From an uncultured delta proteobacterium (GTDB lineage: Bacteria > Desulfobacterota > Desulfovibrionia > Desulfovibrionales > Desulfovibrionaceae): DNA of 64,000 nucleotides. The stretch lies in the NCBI GenBank assembly GCA_903835685.1, contig CAILNX010000054.1, positions 1-64,000 on the forward strand. The letters run 5' to 3'. Of this stretch, positions 41,368 to 51,672 are shown piece by piece. The notes below the pieces were generated by a model. The model made no database searches, was not told where the DNA came from, and was given only the letters and a program-made list of their open reading frames with translations. Numbering within the stretch: position 1 is the first letter of the stretch; every line of letters begins with the position of its first letter. Made by a program: the position numbers and the translations under genes.

Positions 41368-41623
41368 GGCTCTCGGGCTGCGTTCCTCCAGATCTGGAGC
41401 GCGGCTCTTCGCGGCTCTGCCCGTCCAGGCACCGGTTCCGCCCTCCCCTACCCACCCCACCCTCTGGCCCCATCGGTGGGGCAAAGGCCGTTAAAAGCCT
41501 TGTATTTTTTCAGCAGGAAGAGCAGTTACAAATAATAATCCCCTGACCCAAAAAAGCGCTTGCCAGGGCAAGGGCTGCAGTTTACAGAAATAATAATCGT
41601 TACTGATAAAAGGGAGGAGGGGT
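41368..41623 (+). promoter_or_regulatory. cydAB leader with A+T-rich motifs
   Basis: No gene is visible. A possible promoter is TTGCCA (41560-41565), 17 bp, TACAGA (41583-41588). Two AAATAATAATC words (41529 and 41588) flank or overlap it; the second reads AAATAATAATCGTTACTG and could be a regulator site. AGGGAGGAGG lies just before the cydA start. Confidence 0.45.
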
Positions 41624-42928
41624 ATGGATGCATTGCTGCTTTCACGCTTGCAGTTCGCGGCGGCCACGATTTTCCATTTTTTCTTTGTCCCGATGACCCT
41701 GGGGATTTCGGTCCTCATCGCCTACATGGAGACCCGGTTCGTTCAGACCGGGGACGAAACCTGGCGAAGCATGGCCAAATTCTGGGGCAAGCTCTTTCTG
41801 ATCAATTTCGCCCTGGGCGTGGTCACGGGCATCACCCTGGAATTCCAGTTCGGGACCAACTGGGCCCGCTACTCGAAATACGTGGGTGACATCTTCGGGT
41901 CGCTTCTGGCCATTGAGGCCACGGCGGCCTTTTTCCTGGAGTCCACCTTCATCGCGGTGTGGCACTTCGGGTGGAGGAAGCTCTCGCCCAAGGCCCACAT
42001 GATCTCGGCCTGGCTGGTGGCCCTGGCCAGCAATCTTTCGGCCGTGTGGATTCTCATCGCCAACGGCTTCATGCAGCACCCGGTGGGCTACGTGCTCAGA
42101 AACGGCCGGGCCGAGCTGTCGGACTTCCTGGCTGTTGTCTTCAACCCCTTCGGATGGATGGAGTTCTTCCACGTGGTCCTGGGCGCTCAGGTCCTGGCCG
42201 GATTCTTCATCATGGCCATTTCGGCCTGGTGGCTGTTGCGCAAGGAACAGGTGGAGTTCTTCACCCGCTCCTTCCGCCTGGGCATGTACGTGGGCCTGGT
42301 GGCTTCGGTCCTTCTGGCCCTCCAGGGACACTTGCACGGCAACGAGGTGGCCGCGCATCAGCCCGAGAAGCTGGCGGCCATGGAGTCCCATTGGGAGACC
42401 CAGAAGAACGCGCCCATGTATCTCCTGCAGGTGCCGGACGAGGCCAACGAGCGCAACGCCATCCAGGCCCTGCCCATCCCCTCCATGCTGAGCATCCTGG
42501 CTTACAGCAACCCGAACGCCGAGGTGAAGGGGCTCAAAGACGTGCCCAAGGACGAGCGGCCTCCGGTGCTGCTGACCTTCCTGTCTTTCAGGCTCATGGT
42601 CGGTCTGGGCACCCTGTTCCCACTCCTGGCCGCCCTGGGCTGGCTGTGGCGCGATAAGCTCACGGACAAGCCCGGATACTTAAGGATCATGCTCCTGGCC
42701 CTGCCCCTGCCCTACCTGGCCATGGAGGCCGGATGGATCGTGGCCGAGGTGGGACGCCAGCCCTGGATCGTGTATCGGCTGATGAAGACCGCTGACGCGG
42801 TCTCCCTGGGGGTGGGCACAGGCCAGGTGGCCTTTTCCCTGACCGCCATGGTGGCCCTGTACACCCTGCTCGGCGTGGCCGGGATCTGGCTCATGGCCAA
42901 GTACGCCCGTATCGCGCCCAAGGCCTGA
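41624..42928 (+). CDS. cydA: cytochrome bd oxidase subunit I
   Basis: The 434-residue membrane protein has about nine helices and the CydA signatures: LSRLQFAAATIFHFFFVPMT with the haem b595 histidine, FGTNWARYSKYVGDIFG, FFLEST, and GRQPWIVYRLMKTADAVS near the Q loop. The Q loop is short (about 434 residues in total against 520 in E. coli). The enzyme oxidises quinol and reduces O2 with high affinity, and in anaerobes such as sulfate reducers it protects against oxygen. It is the first gene of cydAB-tpx. Confidence 0.97.
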   Translation: MDALLLSRLQFAAATIFHFFFVPMTLGISVLIAYMETRFVQTGDETWRSMAKFWGKLFLINFALGVVTGITLEFQFGTNWARYSKYVGDIFGSLLAIEATAAFFLESTFIAVWHFGWRKLSPKAHMISAWLVALASNLSAVWILIANGFMQHPVGYVLRNGRAELSDFLAVVFNPFGWMEFFHVVLGAQVLAGFFIMAISAWWLLRKEQVEFFTRSFRLGMYVGLVASVLLALQGHLHGNEVAAHQPEKLAAMESHWETQKNAPMYLLQVPDEANERNAIQALPIPSMLSILAYSNPNAEVKGLKDVPKDERPPVLLTFLSFRLMVGLGTLFPLLAALGWLWRDKLTDKPGYLRIMLLALPLPYLAMEAGWIVAEVGRQPWIVYRLMKTADAVSLGVGTGQVAFSLTAMVALYTLLGVAGIWLMAKYARIAPKA

Positions 42929-42956
42929 GCCGCACCAACAACCAAAGGAGTCAGCC

Positions 42957-43982
42957 ATGCTTGAGACCATATGGTTTTTGCTCTGGGGCGTTCTCTGGGC
43001 CGTGTATTTCATGCTGGACGGGTTCGATCTGGGCATCGGGACGCTTCGACCCTTCCTGGCCAAATCCGAGGCCGACCGGCGGGTGATGCTGAACGCCGCC
43101 GGGCCGTTCTGGGACGGCAACGAGGTCTGGCTCATCGCGGCCGGGGGCGTGACCTTTGCCGCCTTTCCCACGGCCTACGCCATCATGTTCAGCGGCCTGT
43201 ACACCGCGCTCATGCTCCTGCTCTTTGCCCTGATCCTGCGCGGGGTGTCCTTTGAGTTCCGCAGCAAGGTGGAGTCTGCCTCCTGGCGAAGCCTCTGGGA
43301 CACCTGCCACCTGATCGGGAGTTTCCTGCCCGCCCTGCTGCTGGGCGTGGCTTTCGCCAACATCTTCGAGGGCCTGCCCCTGGACAAGGAAGGCATCTTC
43401 CAGGGTGGCCTGTTCACCCTGCTCAACCCCTACGGCCTGGCCGGGGGCGTGCTCTTCGTGCTCATGTTCTGCATGCACGGGGCCTTGTGGCTGGCCATCA
43501 AGGCCGAGGGCGACCTGCACGACCGGGCCGGGGCCATGGCCGTCAAGCTCTGGCCTGCGGTGGCGGGCATGACCGTGATATTTTTGATCTACACCTTCCT
43601 GAACACCAAGCTGTTTTCCAACTACTTCCGCAGCCCGGTGCTCCTGCTCGAACTGCTCATCCCGGTGGGCGGGCTGGTCCTGACCCGGGTGTTCATGGCC
43701 TCCCGCAAGTGGTGGGCGGCCTGGGGCGCGTCTGCGGCTTATATCGCGGGCACGGCCCTGTTCGGGGTCATCGGCCTGTATCCGGCCATCCTGCCTTCGA
43801 GCCTGAACCCGGGCTGGAGCGTGACCATCGACAATTCCGCCTCCAGCCCCTTGACGCTGAAGATCATGCTGGTGGTGGCCTTGATTTTCGTGCCCATCGT
43901 GATCATCTATCAGGCGTGGGTCTACAAGACCTTCAGTCATAAGATCACCCAGGAAGACCTGGACTACGAAGAGGCCTATTAA
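42957..43982 (+). CDS. cydB: cytochrome bd oxidase subunit II
   Basis: The 341-residue membrane protein begins LETIWFLLWGVLWAVYFMLDGFDLGIG, the CydB N-terminal motif, followed by GPFWDGNEVWLIAAGG. It has about eight helices and pairs with CydA. The ATG at 42957 has AAAGGAG upstream. It is 28 bp after cydA and 11 bp before tpx, so the three genes form one oxygen-defence operon. Confidence 0.97.
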   Translation: MLETIWFLLWGVLWAVYFMLDGFDLGIGTLRPFLAKSEADRRVMLNAAGPFWDGNEVWLIAAGGVTFAAFPTAYAIMFSGLYTALMLLLFALILRGVSFEFRSKVESASWRSLWDTCHLIGSFLPALLLGVAFANIFEGLPLDKEGIFQGGLFTLLNPYGLAGGVLFVLMFCMHGALWLAIKAEGDLHDRAGAMAVKLWPAVAGMTVIFLIYTFLNTKLFSNYFRSPVLLLELLIPVGGLVLTRVFMASRKWWAAWGASAAYIAGTALFGVIGLYPAILPSSLNPGWSVTIDNSASSPLTLKIMLVVALIFVPIVIIYQAWVYKTFSHKITQEDLDYEEAY

Positions 43983-43993
43983 AGGAGCACACC

Positions 43994-44506
43994 ATGGAAC
44001 GCAGTGCCGCCATCACTATTCACGGCAACCCCATGACCCTGGTCGGGCCTGTGCTCGCGCCCGGAGACAAGGCCCCGGCCTTCATCCTCCTGGCCAACGA
44101 CCTGACCCCGGTGACCCTGGATTCCCTTTCGGGCAAGGTGCTCATTGTCTCCACCGTGCCCTCCCTGGACACCCCCACCTGCAACCTGGAGACCCGCCGG
44201 TTCAACCAGGAGGCCGCCACCCTGGGCGACTCCGTGCGGATTCTTACCGTGAGCATGGACCTGCCCTTTGCCCAGGCCCGCTGGTGCGGGGCCGCCGGGG
44301 TGGACAAGGTCCAGACCCTCTCGGACCACCGGGACGCGAACTTTGCCATGGACTGGGGCGTGCTCATCAAGGAGCTTCGGCTCCTGGCCCGCTGCCTGTT
44401 CGTGGTGGGCAAGGACGGCCGGATCACCTACGTGCAACTGGTCAAGGAGGTGTCCACGGAGCCGGACTACGCAGCGGTTCTGGACGCAGCCAGGAAGGCC
44501 CTATAG
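43994..44506 (+). CDS. tpx: thiol peroxidase
   Basis: The 170-residue protein is a 2-Cys Tpx-type peroxiredoxin: VPSLDTPTCNLETRRF with the peroxidatic Cys (about 60) and ARWCGAAG with the resolving Cys (about 96). It reduces hydroperoxides with thioredoxin. AAAGGAG precedes the ATG. It belongs with cydAB, and the pairing suggests a shared response to oxygen. Confidence 0.95.
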   Translation: MERSAAITIHGNPMTLVGPVLAPGDKAPAFILLANDLTPVTLDSLSGKVLIVSTVPSLDTPTCNLETRRFNQEAATLGDSVRILTVSMDLPFAQARWCGAAGVDKVQTLSDHRDANFAMDWGVLIKELRLLARCLFVVGKDGRITYVQLVKEVSTEPDYAAVLDAARKAL

Positions 44507-44546
44507 GGAGGCTTGGACCAAGAGGCCCATCCTGAAATAATGGCAC

Positions 44547-44570
44547 AAGAATAAGAAATAATTATTCTTT
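44547..44570. repeat. A+T-rich palindrome related to the one at 25767
   Basis: AAGAATAAGAAATAATTATT followed by CTT shares its first 20 bases (one indel) with the palindrome at 25767 and forms AAGAATAA..TTATTCTT. It lies between tpx and the terminator at 44611. Confidence 0.6.
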
Positions 44571-44610
44571 CCCATCTGGGTATCGGACCCTGGCCGCAGA
44601 AGAACATTCA

Positions 44611-44639
44611 GGCCGCCCGTATTCCGGGCGGCCTTTTTT
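44611..44639 (+). terminator. intrinsic terminator of cydAB-tpx
   Basis: GGCCGCCC pairs with GGGCGGCC around GTATTCC and is followed by TTTTTT. Confidence 0.92.
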
Positions 44640-44675
44640 CTTGGCCTGCCGGGCTTTGTTCCTCTTTCTAGGGAG

Positions 44676-44704
44676 TTGCCAATAGCCCCAAGCAGTACTA
44701 TAGG
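44676..44704 (+). promoter_or_regulatory. promoter TTGCCA-N17-TATAGG
   Basis: TTGCCA (44676-44681) and TATAGG (44699-44704) are 17 bp apart, about 64 bp before the gene at 44768. The same -35 and spacing recur at 45188. Confidence 0.65.
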
Positions 44705-44767
44705 GAAGGAGAAGACAAATGGCTTGGTCAGGCCTGGCAAGGTCCTGGCGAGCCGCGCGGGAGCGGT

Positions 44768-45115
44768 ATGAGTCTGCCCAACCCCATCGTCAACGAGACC
44801 GTGAACTTGAGCGGCGAGGTCCAAAGCTGGGCCGTGGCACAGCAGGCCATGGACCAGCGTTTCGGCGTGGCCGGGAACATTCCGATATTTCGGGTGGCCA
44901 CCGGAACCCTGGTGGCCAAGGTCAATTCCGTGGGCGGGCATTACGCCCCGGGCCTGGGCGGCGGCGGGAACATCAGCGGCAACCGCCTGTATCTCCCCTC
45001 GGACCTGGGCACGGTGGTGGTGGCCCAGCAGCCCAACAAGCCCACGGCCCTGGCCCTCACCGATCGTGTCCTGGGGCTCACCGAGTCCGGGGCCATCGTG
45101 AACGAGGCGGTCTGA
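44768..45115 (+). CDS. small protein of unknown function, 115 aa
   Basis: I do not recognise the family. The protein begins MSLPNPIVNETVNLSGEVQS, is rich in Gly, Val, Asn and Ala, has no signal peptide or membrane helix, and ends ESGAIVNEAV. The middle has a Gly-rich stretch (APGLGGGGNISGNRLYLPSD). The next gene encodes a product with a similar beginning (NPI..V..TVyL) and end (SGIIVDENA), so the two are probably distant paralogues. GGGAG precedes the ATG. It has its own promoter, and GC inverted repeats follow its stop. Confidence 0.65.
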   Translation: MSLPNPIVNETVNLSGEVQSWAVAQQAMDQRFGVAGNIPIFRVATGTLVAKVNSVGGHYAPGLGGGGNISGNRLYLPSDLGTVVVAQQPNKPTALALTDRVLGLTESGAIVNEAV

Positions 45116-45187
45116 GCCCGGCCTGGGCCGAGGTCCGTGACGGCTGGTGAAAGTTGGTGACGGCCGGGCCAATTCCTGGTCCTGGGC

Positions 45188-45216
45188 TTGCCACTGGGCG
45201 CAGTGAGTGCTATTTT
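45188..45216 (+). promoter_or_regulatory. promoter TTGCCA-N17-TATTTT
   Basis: TTGCCA (45188-45193) and TATTTT (45211-45216) are 17 bp apart, about 41 bp before the start at 45257. It copies the -35 box and spacing of the promoter at 44676. Confidence 0.65.
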
Positions 45217-45256
45217 ATTGGTGAATGGTCCGAACCTTCAGCAAGGTGGAATGGTC

Positions 45257-45496
45257 ATGAACCCCATTGGAAAGCCGGTCACCGCCACGGTCTACCTGGC
45301 CAACTCCCGGGCGAATTTTCTTCAGGGAGATGTGGACATGTCCGCGCAGCGGAGCAGGATGCGCAGCGCCATCACCGGGTATCCCAATCCCCTGACGGAC
45401 GTCCTGATCAAGAATATGGCCGAGGCCAGGAAGTTCACCGCCACCAACACCATCAACCTGCGCGGCTCGGGCATTATCGTGGACGAAAACGCGTAA
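45257..45496 (+). CDS. small protein of unknown function, 79 aa
   Basis: The product starts MNPIGKPVTATVYLANSRAN and ends LRGSGIIVDENA. Both ends resemble the neighbour at 44768, and the middle (DMSAQRSRMRSAITGYPNPL) differs. It is small, polar and without signal peptide. AAGGTGGA lies six bases before the ATG at 45257; an ATG two codons earlier is in frame but too close to that site. It has its own promoter and a strong terminator. The function is unknown. Confidence 0.62.
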   Translation: MNPIGKPVTATVYLANSRANFLQGDVDMSAQRSRMRSAITGYPNPLTDVLIKNMAEARKFTATNTINLRGSGIIVDENA

Positions 45497-45562
45497 GGCC
45501 CGGCGCGCGTTCCGGGTCGCCCCGTATCGGCCCAGCATCCAGAGATTTTCAAAAAAATAAGA

Positions 45563-45592
45563 CCCCTGCCCGTGACCGGACAGGGGTTTTTT
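45563..45592 (+). terminator. intrinsic terminator
   Basis: CCCCTGCCC pairs with GGACAGGGG (one bulge) and is followed by TTTTTT. Confidence 0.9.
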
Positions 45593-45678
45593 CGCGCCTG
45601 AAATGCGGAGTGTTCCGGTGATCCAGAATCCGCGGGCTCCGGCTCGGTCCATTCCGGGACAGGCCAGAGGCCCTCGGG

Positions 45679-46254
45679 CTAGGACTCCTCGATAAGCACG
45701 GCCCCGTCGCCCGGATAGGAGGCCCATTCCTCCTGGGGCGTGGGATGGGCCACCTCGGGCCAGACCTTGGGCTGGGGCTCGGGTCCTTGCAGGGCCAGGG
45801 CTGTGGGGGACTTATCGGCCATTTTCGGATGTCTGCGGATGTCCAGGGGGCCGGGGGAACTGAACTCGATGGCGATGTTGTTGGGGTCGTGGGCGTAGAT
45901 GGAGTGGATGAACCCGTGGTCAATGACCTCGGAGACCCAGAACCCGGCGGCCTCGAGCTTGTCCTTCAGGTTCCACAGGTCCTCTTCCGTGGCCACGCCC
46001 ATGGACAGATGGTCAAAGGCAAAGGGTCCCTTGACCGGGGCGCCGTGCTCCTTGAGGATGAGCGGCTCCACCCCGGGCCATTCGAAAAAGGCGATGAGGT
46101 CGGTCTCGGACAGCTCGAAGAAATAGTGCCGGTAGCCCGGATGCCCCAGCCCGGCCACCAACCGCAGGCCCAGGAGGTCCCGCCAGAAGCGGATGGTGGC
46201 CTCCATGTTGCCCGTGGCCAAGGCCAGATGATTGATGCCGGTATACGTGACCAT
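45679..46254 (-). CDS. VOC-family (glyoxalase-like) protein
   Basis: The 191-residue protein has one vicinal oxygen chelate unit of two beta-alpha-beta-beta-beta modules: GINHLALATGNMEATIRFWR, FFELSETDLIAFFEW, FDHLSMGV, and YAHDPNNIAIEFSS. The His and Glu residues fit metal ligands of glyoxalase/dioxygenase members. A Pro-rich 45-residue tail (PQPKVWPEVAHPTPQEEW) is extra. GGGAGG precedes the ATG. Its substrate is not evident. It is downstream of the ccm operon by 21 bp and on the same strand. Confidence 0.83.
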   Translation of the reverse strand: MVTYTGINHLALATGNMEATIRFWRDLLGLRLVAGLGHPGYRHYFFELSETDLIAFFEWPGVEPLILKEHGAPVKGPFAFDHLSMGVATEEDLWNLKDKLEAAGFWVSEVIDHGFIHSIYAHDPNNIAIEFSSPGPLDIRRHPKMADKSPTALALQGPEPQPKVWPEVAHPTPQEEWASYPGDGAVLIEES

Positions 46255-46275
46255 GATGCCTCCCGGTCAGCCCGG

Positions 46276-46839
46276 TCAGGGCTTTTCCAGTTCCTTGCGG
46301 GCCAAATCAGCCACCCGGCCCTCGGGCTCGGAGTCCAGCACGGCCTTGAAATGCTCCTTGGCCTCCACGGTCTGGTTCAGATAATAGCGTTTGATGACCC
46401 CCAGATTGAAATGGGCCGTGCCGTTCTTGGCGTCCTTGGCCAGGATGGCCGCAAAGGACTCGCTGGCCGGGCCGTATTCCTTGCGCTCAAAGGAGAGCAT
46501 GCCCTTGTCCCGCAGGAGCCGGAGATTGCCCGGGTCCAGGCGGGCGGCCTTGTCGAAAAAGACCAGGGCCCGGTCAACGGCGTTCATGGCCATGAAGGCC
46601 TCGCCCAGTTCAATCAGGGCCTGCACGTCGTCGGGCTTGGACTGGATCTGGACCATGAGCTCCTGCACCCGCAGCATGTCCCGGTTCTCCGAGGATTTCT
46701 CGGCCGGGACCTCGCGCAGGGTGGCCGACAGGCTCGGGTGGCGCATGCGGTAGATGAAGGAGGTGGCGAACATGGCCAGGATGACCACGGCCATGACCGC
46801 CAGCACGGGCTTGCGCGAGCCCTGGCTACTCGTGGACAT
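46276..46839 (-). CDS. membrane-anchored TPR protein of the ccm operon
   Basis: The 187-residue protein has one N-terminal membrane helix (about 12-30) and three tetratricopeptide-type repeats (IELGEAFMAMNAVDRALVFF, ERKEYGPASESFAAIL, NLGVIKRYYLNQTVEAKEHF). In other bacteria a TPR protein (CcmI/NrfG-like) presents apocytochrome to the haem lyase; position at the end of ccmFABCD supports this role. The start overlaps ccmD by 14 bp. Confidence 0.8.
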   Translation of the reverse strand: MSTSSQGSRKPVLAVMAVVILAMFATSFIYRMRHPSLSATLREVPAEKSSENRDMLRVQELMVQIQSKPDDVQALIELGEAFMAMNAVDRALVFFDKAARLDPGNLRLLRDKGMLSFERKEYGPASESFAAILAKDAKNGTAHFNLGVIKRYYLNQTVEAKEHFKAVLDSEPEGRVADLARKELEKP

Positions 46840-46972
46840 GCCCGCCCGCCTGTTCGAGTTGGGAAAGCCGCTGCTCCAGCCGGGCCGAGCGGGCCTGCAA
46901 AAAGGCGGCGTACCCGCCCAGCCCCAGCCACACGGCGATGTTGGCCAGCAAAAGATAGGTGTCGGTCTGCAT
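46826..46972 (-). CDS. ccmD: CcmD-like small membrane protein
   Basis: The 48-residue protein has one membrane helix (TYLLLANIAVWLGLGGYAAF) followed by a charged helix (LEQRLSQLEQ), the usual CcmD build. It helps release of holo-CcmE from CcmABC. Its start codon overlaps the ccmC stop (TAATG). Identification rests on size, topology and position, as CcmD sequences are poorly conserved. Confidence 0.75.
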   Translation of the reverse strand: MQTDTYLLLANIAVWLGLGGYAAFLQARSARLEQRLSQLEQAGGHVHE

Positions 46973-47661
46973 TACCTGTCCTCCTCGTCCCAAACCATGA
47001 GAGCATCCAGGCGCTGGGCCTGGGACAGTTGGGCCACCCGGGCCAGGAGCATCCACAGCCACAACAGGCCGAAGGCGCTCACGCTGACCAGGACCGTGGT
47101 CCACATTTCCGGTTCCAATCCCCCGCCCTTGGCCCCGAACACGGCCGGGTGCACGCTGCGCCACATGCGCGCGGAATAAAAGACCAGGGGCACGTCCAAA
47201 AAGGCCACCACGCCAAGCACGGCCCGCACCGTGGGGCCGCGCGCGCCACCGGCCTCGGCCGAGCGCAGGAGCAGATAGGCCGCGTACACGAACCACATGA
47301 TGAGCGTGGTGGTCAGCCGGGGGTCCCAGGTCCACCAGGTGTTCCAGATGGGCCGCGCCCACAGGGAGCCGGTGACCAGCGCGAGCGTGGCCAGGAGCAC
47401 CCCGATCTCGGCGGCCGCCCCGGCCAGGCGGTCCCAGCGGGGGTCGCGCTTGACCAGATAGGCGATGCTGGCCGCGAATACGATGAAGAAGCTGACCATG
47501 GCCCACCAGGACATGGGCAGGTGATAGTAGAAGATCTTCTGGACCAGGCCCATGGTGGCTTCCACCGGGGCGTAGCGCCAGATGGCGTACTGGGCCGCGG
47601 TGAGGGCCAGGGCGGCGAGAAGAGGCAGGACTTTGGTCATGGGTGCGTCCGTTGTGCGCAT
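46972..47661 (-). CDS. ccmC: haem transporter CcmC
   Basis: The 229-residue protein has six membrane helices and the Trp-rich haem-binding motif WNTWWTWDPRLTTTLI with flanking histidines (YYHLPMSWW, SARMWRSVHP). It delivers haem to the periplasmic chaperone. The ATG at 47661 overlaps the end region of ccmB; a second ATG seven codons on is possible. Confidence 0.94.
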   Translation of the reverse strand: MRTTDAPMTKVLPLLAALALTAAQYAIWRYAPVEATMGLVQKIFYYHLPMSWWAMVSFFIVFAASIAYLVKRDPRWDRLAGAAAEIGVLLATLALVTGSLWARPIWNTWWTWDPRLTTTLIMWFVYAAYLLLRSAEAGGARGPTVRAVLGVVAFLDVPLVFYSARMWRSVHPAVFGAKGGGLEPEMWTTVLVSVSAFGLLWLWMLLARVAQLSQAQRLDALMVWDEEDR

Positions 47662-47662
47662 G

Positions 47663-48337
47663 TTATTCCTCCCCGCCGTAGACAAAGGGGAAGAGGAAGA
47701 TGGCCGCCCCGGAAAACAGGGCGTCAAAGGCCAGGGCCATGCCCAGCCACTGCTCATACCCCTCCGGGGCCTGGCCTGAAAAGACCCCGGCCGTGAGCTT
47801 GATGGCCGACAGCAGCAGGGGCAGCAGCAGGGGGAAAAGAATCACCGTGAGCAGGGACTCCCGGGCGGCCTGGCCCTGGGCCAGAGCGCCCAGAAGCGAT
47901 CCCAGGGCCACCAGGCCCCAGTCCACCACCAGGACCGTGAGCCCCCAGGTGGGCCAGTCCAGGATGTCCTGGCCCAGGAAGACCACCACGGCCGGGGCGA
48001 ACAGGACCTGGCAGGCCAAGAGCAGGAAGAACCCGGCCAGGGCCTTGCCCAGCCACAGGGCATGCCGGGGCGCGGGCGAGAGCAGGAGGCCCAGGCGCGC
48101 GCCGGTCAGCTCCTCCAGGCTGTAGAGCCCGTTGAAGACCAGGACCTGGCCAAAGGCCGAGGCCAGCCAGAAGATGGCCGCCGCGCCCTGGGCCGGAACA
48201 ACCTCGCCAGCGGGCCGGGACAGGCTGAACACGAAAATGAGCAAAAGGCCCAGGAGCGCGGCCTGGATCAGGCCCTGACCGCCCGAGGCCATGAGCTTCA
48301 AGTCCTTGCGGGCCAGGGTCAGGGTGGGCCTCAGCAC
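47663..48337 (-). CDS. ccmB: haem exporter subunit CcmB
   Basis: The 224-residue protein has six hydrophobic segments and CcmB motifs (LARKDLKLMASGGQG, FVFSLSRP, LLSPAPRHALWLGKAL). It is the permease partner of CcmA. The start is a GTG at 48337 with GGAGG before it, and it overlaps the end of ccmA by 7 bp. Confidence 0.94.
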   Translation of the reverse strand: MLRPTLTLARKDLKLMASGGQGLIQAALLGLLLIFVFSLSRPAGEVVPAQGAAAIFWLASAFGQVLVFNGLYSLEELTGARLGLLLSPAPRHALWLGKALAGFFLLLACQVLFAPAVVVFLGQDILDWPTWGLTVLVVDWGLVALGSLLGALAQGQAARESLLTVILFPLLLPLLLSAIKLTAGVFSGQAPEGYEQWLGMALAFDALFSGAAIFLFPFVYGGEE

Positions 48338-49019
48338 GAGGCCTCCGGAACATAGGCCGAGGCCGGGCCGAAGCTCCAGCCCTGGCCACTCGTGCTGCCC
48401 GTCGCCCCGCCCGAAAGCGAAAGCACCAGGTCGGCCCGGGCCAGGTCCTCGGATATCTGGTGGCTGACCCAGACCACCAGGGCCCCGCGCTCGCGGGCCT
48501 GGGCGATCTCCCGGTGCAGCACGGCCAGGGAGGCCGTGTCCAGGCCCGTGCCCGGCTCGTCCAGGAAGAGCAGGTCCGGCCGGACCAGGAGCACCCGGGC
48601 CAGGGTCAGGCGCTGGGCCATGCCCCGGGAGAATATCCCGGCCTGTTCATAGGCCGCCCGGGCCAGGCCCACCCGGGTCAGCGTCTCCAGGAGTTCGTCC
48701 TTGGAGGGGGAAAGCCCGTACATCCCGGCCCAGAAGGCCAGGTTCTCCAGGGCGGTCAAGCGGTGGTAGAGAAAGGTGTTGTGCCCCAGATAGGCCGTGC
48801 GCTCCAGGGGCACGTGGCGTTCGACGGCCCCCAGGCTCAACGGGGTGAGCCCGGCCATGGCCTTGAGCAGGGTGGACTTGCCCGCGCCGTTGCGGCCCAC
48901 GACCAGAAGAACCTGCCCGGCAGGCAGGTCGCAGGTGATGTTCTTGAACACCGGGCGGGCGCCGAAGAACTTCCCGGCCCGCTTGAGTTGAAGGGCCATG
49001 GTATGGGCCAGAGGCGGGG

Positions 49020-49023
<4 letters not shown>
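48331..49023 (-). CDS. ccmA: haem exporter ATPase CcmA
   Basis: The 230-residue ABC ATPase has Walker A VGRNGAGKSTLLK, signature FSRGMAQRL, Walker B LLFLDEP and the H-loop VWVSHQ. It powers release of haem-loaded chaperone. The start overlaps the ccmF stop in an ATGA; an alternative ATG lies eight codons downstream. Confidence 0.95.
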
Positions 49024-50930
<1,907 letters not shown>

Positions 50931-51134
50931 GGATGAGGCTCCCTGGGGCCGTCCTTCCCGGACAGCCGAAGTGCACTGGTATAAAGCGGGCCGAGTGGAA
51001 ACACAAGGAGCCCGAGCCTGGGGTCAGGGGCGGAAGGGCGGGGGGATGCCGCCGCTGGCCGATCCCGGCCTTGCCCCAGGCCAAAAACGCGGGTATGGAT
51101 GGGCAAACCTCAACCTCGATCCAGGGGGAACGGC

Positions 51135-51641
51135 ATGGAAGGGACCAGGAATGGGATCACGGGATGGGCCGTGGGAAGGGCCGTGGGATGGAAGGTCTGG
51201 GTGATCGCGCCGCTCTTGGCCGGGATGCTTTTGACCCAGCCCGGCTGCTCGGACATGACCAAGGCCCAGAAGGGGGCCATGGTCGGCACGCTTGCGGGCG
51301 CGGCCATCGGCGGGCTCTTTGGCGGCAACCACCTCCTGAGCGCCGGGATCGGCGCGGGCATCGGCCTGGCCCTGGGCTACATGATCGGCAACGAGTGGGA
51401 CAAGAGCGACCAGTCCAAGCTGAACAAGAGCCTGGAGTCCGACAAGGCCGGGGCCGCCAGCCGGTGGTCCAACCCGGACACGGGCAAGCAGTACACGTCC
51501 ACGCCTCAGCCCGCCTATCAGCAGGACGGCCGGACCTATCGCAACGTGAAGATCGAGACCGTGGGCGAGAATGGCCAGAAAGAGACGGTCAACGCCAAGG
51601 CCTGGCGGGACCAGAACGGCCAGTGGCAACTGGTCCAGTAG
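51135..51641 (+). CDS. lipoprotein with glycine-zipper domain
   Basis: The 168-residue protein has a signal segment ending in a lipobox-like TQPGC (about residue 38), then a glycine zipper (GAMVGTLAGAAIGGLFGG, then GAGIGLALGYMIG), and a soluble C-terminal part with repeats of Gln/Asn-rich strands (GRTYRNVKIETVGENGQKET). It resembles 17-kDa surface antigen/SlyB-type lipoproteins. The start at 51135 has AGGGGGAA upstream. It is 32 bp before the next secreted-protein gene. Confidence 0.75.
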   Translation: MEGTRNGITGWAVGRAVGWKVWVIAPLLAGMLLTQPGCSDMTKAQKGAMVGTLAGAAIGGLFGGNHLLSAGIGAGIGLALGYMIGNEWDKSDQSKLNKSLESDKAGAASRWSNPDTGKQYTSTPQPAYQQDGRTYRNVKIETVGENGQKETVNAKAWRDQNGQWQLVQ

Positions 51642-51672
51642 CCCCAACCCCCGCACATCCACGAGGTGTTTC

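Noticed and set aside
44768-45115. RebB/R-body (killing trait) family for the 115-residue protein
   Set aside because: Only a few N-terminal residues resemble the family. The Gly-rich middle and length do not fit.
45116-45169. GCCCGGCC..GGCCGGGC inverted repeat as a terminator
   Set aside because: The arms are 38 bases apart and no T tract follows.
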